Source: Rhabdophis nuchalis (taxonomy: Eukaryota > Chordata > Lepidosauria > Squamata > Natricidae). Taken from it: 64,000 bases of DNA. The stretch lies in assembly GCA_039707465.1 (NCBI GenBank), contig CM077644.1, positions 216,193,962-216,257,961 of the forward strand. The letters are read 5' to 3'. Made by a program: the position numbers and the translations under genes. Shown in pieces: positions 57,009 through 64,000 of the stretch (its first letter is position 1; every line of letters starts with the position of its first letter). Below the pieces are notes generated by a model. It ran no database searches. It saw only the letters and a program-made list of their open reading frames with translations, and was not told the origin of the DNA.

Positions 57009-58267
57009 CCCTTAGCATTTCCATAGCCTGAATTTTAGGCAGGAGCCACCCTGAATCACATTGCTCAATAAACCAAGCTGCATAGCAATGATGCTAAAAC
57101 TGAATTAGAAACCCTAAATCACAAGAGGAAACATGTCACAGAGGTAACAATTTGAAGTGACCTTGAAAGCAAAGTTCAAGAATAATGAGCTGTTTAATAT
57201 TTGACCAAACCCTTATTTAATTGCCACTGTTTTTATATGAATTATACTATTCTGCTTCCAATAATGGAGGAGCTCCTTTTCTGACTACAACAAAGATTTT
57301 TATCACTGTGATTTAGGTGGAAAATTTGCTGCTTCAGATACATTGTCTTCCAGATTGTAAAAAATAGTAGACTGGGAAAGGCTAAAAAGATCAGAGAGAT
57401 TCTCATCAAAACAAGTATTTTATTTTAAATAAATGGTGTACGTTGTTTTAAGTTGACCACATAGTTAACTATAAAGCCTATTATTTAGAGTTAAAAATTG
57501 TGTGTTTGCTTTCTTACATTTAATTTCTGAAATGAATTCGAGAAGGAAGTTAATGGCCATCTGCCATAGAAGCTGGTAATCTGGTTCCTGCCTTCTCAAT
57601 GCTTTAGAACATGGTCACACTAATTTAGCTAACTTTGTTGGCTAAATTAATTAAGGTATTGCCTAAAATCTAATTACATTCTATAGCTGATGCCAGATCC
57701 TCAGAGGAATTCTAAACCCTAATCCATGGGCTAGAAAATCAAAAGGAGCCTGGTAGCCCCTTTTCCAAATAACTTCTTTTTTTAATAAAGACATAAACTT
57801 AAGTAAAGCAGAGTCATCCAATACATAATACATGAGTTGCTGTTGCAAATTTTTTTTGCATTTTATTAAAATGTGTTAATCAGAAAAGGAGCTTCTCCTG
57901 ATTTTGGGCTATCATAAGCTACCATGGTTCTCCTCCTACAACAGCTGGAAGTAATGGCTCTCCTCTGTTGGCACAGAGAAACACCATTGTGGGAAGACCA
58001 ACCTGCCCGGCAACCCAAGTTTATACAAAGGACGTCCCTCCCATCAATTTAGATCTAGCACTAACAATGCTCTCGGAGGGGATTAACCTGTAGAATGTGG
58101 ACTTCTGGAGATGATTGTAGGTACTTAGAAGCCTTAAGAGTTGAAATAATTATTGCACAGTAGAATGCATGACTTCGTAAATCAGTATTTTATTTCGAAC
58201 TTCTCCTATCCTGAAATAGTTATGTCAGTTTAAGAATGCAAAAGGACAGAGTGCTGAACTGCAGTAA
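57009..58267. other. Unannotated AT-rich stretch
   Basis: No gene or recognised repeat. Confidence 0.5.
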
Positions 58268-58275
58268 TAATACAT

Positions 58276-58715
58276 CAGTGGTGGGTTCCGGATTCCATTC
58301 CAACTGATAAGGTTGGAACAGCCCCGGCGTCACTCACATGCAAGCACGCGGCGCACGCATGCGTCCTACCTGCCAGCAAGGCTTCCGCAAGCCTCCACGA
58401 TGCTCCAGCTGCTCAGTGGAGCATCGTGCAGGCGCTGTATGTGCCATGCATATGCACGGATGTGTGGAAGCCTTAAAGGGAAGGGAAGGAGCTCGGGCAG
58501 GTGGGCGGGCCCTCTAGAGCAGGGGTCTCCAACCTTTGCAACTTTAAGTCTGAGGGACTTCAGCTCCCAGAATTCTGGGAGCTGAAGTCCTTCAGATTTA
58601 AAGTTGCAAAGGTTGGAGATCCCTGCTCTAGAGCACCGTACCGGAATGGTATCCGGTGCTCCAAGCTGGCTCCGGTACGCCCATACCGGGGTATACTGCC
58701 TGCAATCCACCACTG
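58276..58715. mobile_element. hAT-type element with nested MITE
   Basis: Ends are CAGTGGTGGGTTCCGG and GCAATCCACCACTG, with an exact duplication taatacat (58268-58275 and 58716-58723). A second MITE sits inside at 58520-58625. Confidence 0.93.
58520..58625. mobile_element. Palindromic hAT MITE (CTCCAAC family), nested
   Basis: 106-bp palindrome with an exact duplication ctctagag (58512-58519 and 58626-58633), inserted into an older hAT element. Confidence 0.95.
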
Positions 58716-58927
58716 TAATACATGGTCTAGCTTAGGATATTGGCTGCCACTGCAAGGAAAATAATCACATTACAGAACTTTCAGAATGGTTTATTTATCC
58801 ATGTGATACAGTGGCATTCACTCAAAATATCTAGACCATGTGTGATCACTAAACAATGGTCCACCCAGGAGGTGGAGAGGAAGGGTGTGTGTGCAGGATG
58901 TAAACATGTATCCACCCATATTGTTTT

Positions 58928-59065
58928 AATTTCATTTCATTTATTTTGTCAAGCATGTATAAGATAACAGATATAAGTATAAACATAATTATGAATACAG
59001 GAAATGGACACAAATAAGAGGGGGCAGTAGGACTCGGAGAGTAGGGCCGTTGGTGCACTTATGCA
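58928..59065 (-). mobile_element. CR1-group (L3-like) LINE 3' UTR relic
   Basis: tttcatttattttgtcaagcatg, then ataattatgaatacaggaaa and ggtgcacttatgcag match the 3' UTR of the copy at 24350-24500. Confidence 0.65.
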
Positions 59066-59582
59066 GCAACAAAGAATTTGTGGAAATTATTTTCTCTTCC
59101 TTGGCTTATCTAATGTTAATATCCCTTGGTACTGTTAATAAAAGAATGGATATTCATAACTGTGTTTGCACCACTCATCCAGGTTAGTGAATTGTCTGGC
59201 AAGTATATTTTCACAGGATGCAGAGTTTACTTAACCGCACAGCTTAACATGTCCAGTCAACCAGGTTACTGTATAGCTCAATGTATTATGACCATTATGA
59301 ACATAAATCTCTTCTCACAGAATGGATAGAACTGATCTAGCGAAAACATCAAATTCAAAAGGCACAGCCTTTCCACTTTTATAATAACTAAAGCTCATAC
59401 CCTTTTCCAAATCATTATTAAAATCTTGGCTTGATATTTTCTGTATCAGCGGGAGTCTCATCTATGGGATAAAGAGAGAAAGAGGAAATAAAAAAGAGAA
59501 CTGTAAAAGATTGTAAATCTGAACAAATTCACTTGGTGGAGGAGATAAAAAATGTCTTCTATTATTTGACATCTTTAAAAGT
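59066..59582. other. Unannotated stretch
   Basis: No gene or recognised repeat. Confidence 0.5.
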
Positions 59583-59990
<408 letters not shown>

Positions 59991-60001
59991 TATATATATA
60001 T

Positions 60002-60304
60002 CAGGTCTACAAAATAATCAGAGAAGCCATCGAAATAGAGAAGCAACCTAACAATATGAACAAACGTGATGACACCTCCCGCCTACCAGACATCTGGAAA
60101 CCAGCACTGACCAACAGACGAGCCCCACCCTCCACCCAAGCCGTTGAAATTCAAAATAAGGAGAAACATACAAATAAGACCAATCAGCATCAATCTACCA
60201 ATCATGATACAGCTGCACAGCCAATCAACCCACTCACAATAGTCAGCACTCAACACACATACCCCCACCAAGATTTAAGGATTGCCTTCGCAATCACAGA
60301 CTGA
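60002..60304 (+). pseudogene. Penelope-like element, C-terminal fragment
   Basis: The frame 60002-60304 (100 residues, stop TGA) begins QVYKIIREAIEIEKQPNNMN and continues RLPDIWKPAL. R-E-A-I-E-I-x-K-x-P-N-N is the hallmark C-terminal segment after the GIY-YIG endonuclease of Penelope-like elements. The 3' UTR that follows (gaggatggcaag...gccgaaacgttgcaataac) has the usual form. The reverse transcriptase and most of the endonuclease are missing. Confidence 0.75.
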
Positions 60305-60349
60305 AGTCTGAGGATGGCAAGTGAGATCTTGCCGAAACGTTGCAATAAC

Positions 60350-61068
60350 AATTCAATTCAATTCAATTTCAATTTCAATTTATTTCGATTTGTATACCGC
60401 ATCTTTCTCCATCGAGATGGACTCACGGCAGTGCACAGGAAAATTAAAACCAATAAATAATAGAAAATACAATAATATAATTAAAAGAGAATTAAATTAA
60501 AAGCCTGTGCTAAAATTCCCTAATAAAACCCAACATCCATTTCCTGATTGGCAGGAGCTATATCACAGCTAGAATCTAAAAACTAAGCTAGACCAGCTTG
60601 CTGGAAAAAGTATGTCTTGAGCGAGCAGCGGAAGAGGGGAAGGTCCGTGATAGTGCGAAGTTCGGGGGGTAGGTCGTTCCAGAGGGCCGGCCCTGCCACA
60701 GAGAAGGCCCTACCCCTGGGCACCGCTAGCCGGCATTGACCAGCGGTTGGCACCCTGAGTAGGCCCTCCCTGTGGGAGCGAATTGGTCGGAGGGAGGTAT
60801 GTGGCAGGAGACGGTCCTGCAAGTAACTAGGCCCTGAGCCATGGAGCAATTTAAAGATGGTGACAAGCACCTTGAAGCGCACCCGGAAGGCCACCGGTAG
60901 CCAGTGCAGCTCACGCAGGAGAGCATCGAGAAGCTCCCAGAATCCCCCGCGCGGCCGCATTCTGCGCCAACTGGAGCCTCCGGATGCACCTCAAGGGGAG
61001 CCCCATGTAGAGAGTGTTACAATAGTCCACGCGGGACGTCACGAGTGCTTGAGTGACTATGCACTTAC
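60350..61068 (-). pseudogene. 5'-truncated L2-type LINE
   Basis: A minus-strand frame of 125 residues (60960-60583) reads LLRELHWLPVAFRVRFKVL...GSGPSYLQDRLLPHTSLRPIRSHREGLL...GRAFSVAGPALWNDLPPEL...LKTYFFQQAGLA, the intact end of L2-type ORF2. Upstream sequence is frame-broken near 60960. The 3' UTR runs to a TTGAA-type tail at about 60350. Confidence 0.88.
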
Positions 61069-61596
61069 CTCATAGCAGGAACCCCACCCCTGGAATGTTC
61101 CCAATATCCCCCACCAGTAGCATCTAAGCAATCTGTCAGCATTTTGGATGATACTCCTAAGCTAAAAGCAGCAACAACAAGAACTTGTGAACGGGTCACT
61201 GCAGCCAGAGGAATCAGTAATACTAAAAAGAATAACAGCATAAGTCACAGAGGTGAACAGAGTAAATGAGCTACCTTTTAATATTTCCCCTTTAGTACTA
61301 ACAGTAGCACTGCCTCACAAGCTTCTCAGAAAATTCTGCTTGTCTGCATCTAGTTTGTTTGTTTTGTACAGGCAATACAAATAACAGAGATGGATGGCAA
61401 GGGACCAGAGGACCTCTTTTAATTAAAAAATAGTGCAGCAGGGTTAGTGTTTGTCTCCAAGGATCCATAAATATATTGTGGATAACACTTGGCTTTATGT
61501 AATGGAGACCACATCTTGTTATTTCAAAATTGAACTTTCAGATCACTCACTCTTCGTAAAGCTTCCCAAGGTAAAAGAAAGAAAAAGGGGATAATG
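61069..61596. other. Unannotated stretch
   Basis: No gene or recognised repeat. Confidence 0.5.
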
Positions 61597-61604
61597 CAGT
61601 ATAG

Positions 61605-61699
61605 CAGGGGTCTCCAACCTTGGCAACTTTAAGTCTGGCTGGAGAATTCTGGGAGCTGAAGTCCTTCAGACTTAAGGTTGCCAAGGTTGGAGACTCCTG
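61605..61699. mobile_element. Palindromic hAT MITE (CTCCAAC family)
   Basis: 95 bp, ends CAGGGGTCTCCAACC and GGTTGGAGACTCCTG, exact duplication cagtatag (61597-61604 and 61700-61707). Confidence 0.94.
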
Positions 61700-61707
61700 C
61701 AGTATAG

Positions 61708-62020
61708 GATATTTTAAGGACAACTCGACTGCTCAGAGCATAATGAGGGGTTTAATACATTGTGGTATATCAGGCGCCTTAGATGCGGAGAAAAGAAGAA
61801 ATCCCAACTGGATGATGGGATTGTTGGAGATCCCAAAAGAACTCCCAACTGGATGATGGGATTGTTGGAGATGAACAAAAAGGAAAAGAAAATGAGTCCT
61901 CTTTTCATGGTTTGGCCTCCATGATTTGTTTGGTGAATTTTCTCAGACAAATCTTTATGATTAATTTAGTATCTTTGTAAGTTAGGGTTTTTTTTAAAAA
62001 AAAATTTTTTTTAAATTTAG
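61708..62020. other. Unannotated stretch with 42-bp direct repeat
   Basis: ccaactggatgatgggattg occurs at about 61803 and 61845, a two-unit tandem. Nothing else is recognised. Confidence 0.6.
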
Positions 62021-62021
62021 G

Positions 62022-62164
62022 TTAAAGGTAAAGGTAAAGATTCCCCTCACACATAGGTGCTAGTCGTTCCCGACTCTAGGGCGCGATGTTCATCTCCATT
62101 TCAAGGCTGAAGAGCCAGCGCTGTCCAAAGACGTCTCCGTGGTCATGTGGCTGGCATGACTAAA
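62022..62164 (+). mobile_element. Dispersed squamate repeat, truncated
   Basis: aaaggtaaagattcccctc, tgctagtcgttcccgactct, gaagagccagcgctgtcc and gtcatgtggctggcatgac form a recurrent reptile repeat I know by pattern but cannot assign to a class. It stops at gactaaac where the L2 tail begins. Confidence 0.45.
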
Positions 62165-64000
62165 CAATAATAATAATAATAATAATAATAGTTAAATTTA
62201 TTAACCGCTCCCTCTCCCCACAGGGACTCGGGGCGGTGCACAGGGAGGATAAAAACAATAAATATACAAAATACATACGAATTTAAAAACAGATTAAATT
62301 AATTCCTGTGCTAAAATCCCATTAACTAAAAATCCCCACCCCCCAAAAAACCCTAAAGACAGAGGAGTAGTTATCCCAGGCCGGCAAGGCAGAAAAAGTG
62401 TGTTTTCAATTTAAGACGGAAGGAGCGGAGATCCGTGGTGGTCCTAATATCGGGGGGGAGGTCGTTCCAGAGGGCTGGGCCCGCCACAGAGAGAGCCCTT
62501 CCCCTGGGTGTCGCCCGCCGACAGAGTCCAGTGGACGGCACCCGGAGAAGTCCCTCTCTGTGGGAGCGAATCGGTCGTGAGGATGTATGAGGCAGGATCC
62601 GATCCCGCAAGTAGCTAGGTCCCGAGCCATGGAGCGCTTTAAAGATGATAATTAATACCTTGAAGCGCACCCGGAAGACGACAGGCAGCCAGTGCAGCTC
62701 GCGCAAGAGCGGTGTTACATGGGTGTACCTTGTGGTACCCATAATTGCTCGCGCGGCTGCATTCTGGACCAGCTGAAGTCTCCGGGTGCACCTCAAGGGA
62801 AGCCCCATGTAGAGAGAGTTACAATAGTCCAGTCGGGATGTCACGAGGGCATGAGTGACTGTGCGAAGGGCGTCCCGATCCAATAGGGGGCGCAATTGGC
62901 GTACCAGGCGAACCTGGTAAAATGCCCTCCTGGCCACGGCTGTCACCTGATCTTCCATTGACAGCCGGGTATCCAGGAGGACACCCAAATTGCGCGCCCC
63001 ATCCACAGGGGCAAGATGTTCGCCCCCTATGGCCAGCGATGGAATGAGCTGGTTGAATCGGGCAGCCGGAAACCACAGCCACTCGGTCTTGGTCGGGTTT
63101 AGCTTGAGTCCGTTACTTCCCATCCAGATCCGCACGGCTTCCAGGCACTGGCACATCACCGCTACGGCATCGTTGGGGTGGTCTGGGGTAGATATATACA
63201 GCTGGGTGTCGTCAGCGTATAGATGATACTCTACCCCAAAACCACGGATGATCTCACCCAGCGGCTTCATGTATGTGTTAAACAGGAGGGGCGAGAGGAC
63301 CGACCCCTGAGGCACCCCACATATAAGGGGTCTCGCGGTCGACCTCTGCCCCCCTGCCAACACAAATTGCGATCGGCCAGAGAGGTAGGAGGAGAACCAC
63401 CGCAGAACGGTGCCTCCCACCCCCAACCCCCCCAGCCGATGCAATAGGATACCATGGTCGATGGTATCGAAAGCCGCCGAGAGGTCTAATAGGACCAGGA
63501 TGGAGGAACAACCCCCATCTCTGGCCCTCCAGAGATCATCCACCAACGCGACCAATGCCGTCTCGGTGCTATGCCCGGGCCGAAAGCCGGACTGGCGCGG
63601 ATCTAGATAATCAACTTCATCCAGGTGACGGGGAAACTGTTGTGCCACCACACTCTCGACAACCTTCGCCAAAAAGGGAAGGTTGGAGACAGGACGATAG
63701 TTGTTTAAAAGAGCTGGATCCAAAGAGGGCTTCTTGAGGAGGGGCCTCACCATCGCCTCTTTTAGGGAAGCAGGTAAGGAACCCTCACTCAAGGATGCGT
63801 TGACAACCTCTTGGAGCCAGCCTCGTGTCCCCTCCCAGGATGCCAGTACAAGCCAGGAGGGACACGGGTCCAGTAAACATGTGGTGGCTCGCAGTCGCCC
63901 ACGTAACCTGTCCATATCTTCGGAAGTAACGGAGTCAAACTCCTCCCAAACGAGATCTCTCTCGTGGCATCCCACTGGGCCATGAATGGGGGCTAGCTCA
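62165..64000 (-). mobile_element. L2-type LINE, long 3' part, runs off window
   Basis: From an (AAT)n tail (62165-62190) and 3' UTR (to 62370) into ORF2, which continues past the right edge. The longest and least damaged of the L2-type copies here. Confidence 0.93.
62371..63999 (-). CDS. L2-type LINE ORF2 (reverse transcriptase), partial
   Basis: An uninterrupted frame of 542 codons enters at the window edge. No start is visible: a GTG near 63975 is only an internal valine, and ELAPIHGP precedes it in frame. Counting from that valine: RT fingers NNYRPVSNLP ~91-100, catalytic LLDLSAAFDTIDH ~162-174 (D170 region), GVPQGSVLSPLLF ~220-232, YADD 253-256, then the thumb/linker LQLVQNAAARAIMG and the C-terminal LRELHWLPVVFRVRFKVL and LWNDLPP blocks, stop at 62371. 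The apurinic endonuclease expected at the N-terminus is off-window. The protein copies its own RNA at a nicked target. The absence of stops suggests recent insertion. Confidence 0.93.
   Translation of the reverse strand, partial: ELAPIHGPVGCHERDLVWEEFDSVTSEDMDRLRGRLRATTCLLDPCPSWLVLASWEGTRGWLQEVVNASLSEGSLPASLKEAMVRPLLKKPSLDPALLNNYRPVSNLPFLAKVVESVVAQQFPRHLDEVDYLDPRQSGFRPGHSTETALVALVDDLWRARDGGCSSILVLLDLSAAFDTIDHGILLHRLGGLGVGGTVLRWFSSYLSGRSQFVLAGGQRSTARPLICGVPQGSVLSPLLFNTYMKPLGEIIRGFGVEYHLYADDTQLYISTPDHPNDAVAVMCQCLEAVRIWMGSNGLKLNPTKTEWLWFPAARFNQLIPSLAIGGEHLAPVDGARNLGVLLDTRLSMEDQVTAVARRAFYQVRLVRQLRPLLDRDALRTVTHALVTSRLDYCNSLYMGLPLRCTRRLQLVQNAAARAIMGTTRYTHVTPLLRELHWLPVVFRVRFKVLIIIFKALHGSGPSYLRDRILPHTSSRPIRSHREGLLRVPSTGLCRRATPRGRALSVAGPALWNDLPPDIRTTTDLRSFRLKLKTHFFCLAGLG

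Overview
This is a non-genic, repeat-dominated stretch of a squamate reptile genome, most likely a snake. The evidence is the mixture of families: CR1, L2-type, Rex1-like, BovB and Penelope-like retroelements, an L1 derivative, two tRNA-derived SINE families, Helitron-like ends, many hAT miniature elements with 8-bp target duplications, and long GATA/GACA (Bkm-type) tetranucleotide arrays. I found no convincing host exon, tRNA, rRNA or CRISPR array. The only long intact reading frames belong to retrotransposons.

Layout. 0-8 kb: AT-rich sequence with a solo LTR (2.6 kb) and two CR1 fragments. 7.6-11.4 kb: a hAT foldback element, then a three-layer nest in which an ORF1-only, HAL1-like L1 sits in a SINE that itself sits in another SINE. 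13.8-17.7 kb: an L2-type LINE, a Rex1-like LINE with a pentanucleotide tail, and a 1.3-kb hAT element swollen by a polypyrimidine tract. 18-26 kb: SINE, BovB, Rex1-like and CR1/L3-like fragments plus a 226-bp-period tandem duplication. 28-38.7 kb: two Helitron-like elements tied to tetranucleotide arrays, CR1 and L2 copies nested with hAT MITEs, a CpG-rich hAT element and a 255-bp imperfect palindrome. 38.9-44.7 kb: a complete Ty3/gypsy (Metaviridae) chromodomain retrotransposon with LTRs I cannot tell apart, a 5-bp target duplication and one uninterrupted gag-pol frame. 45-64 kb: more hAT MITEs (several nested), two solo LTRs, a Penelope-like 3' end, L2 copies, and an L2-type LINE whose reverse-transcriptase frame runs off the right edge.

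How it fits together. Autonomous elements (gypsy, L2, CR1, L1) would supply proteins; SINEs, the HAL1-like copy, the Helitron-like copies and the MITEs are passengers. Target duplications and nesting give a relative order: CR1 and SINEs are old hosts, hAT MITEs and L2 inserted into them later, and the gypsy copy is among the youngest events. The most notable observations are: the gypsy element carries an 11-base self-complementarity diagnostic of Tf1/sushi-type self-priming; the L1 copy has ORF1 but no ORF2; and three CR1 copies carry hAT MITEs at the same CR1 octamer.
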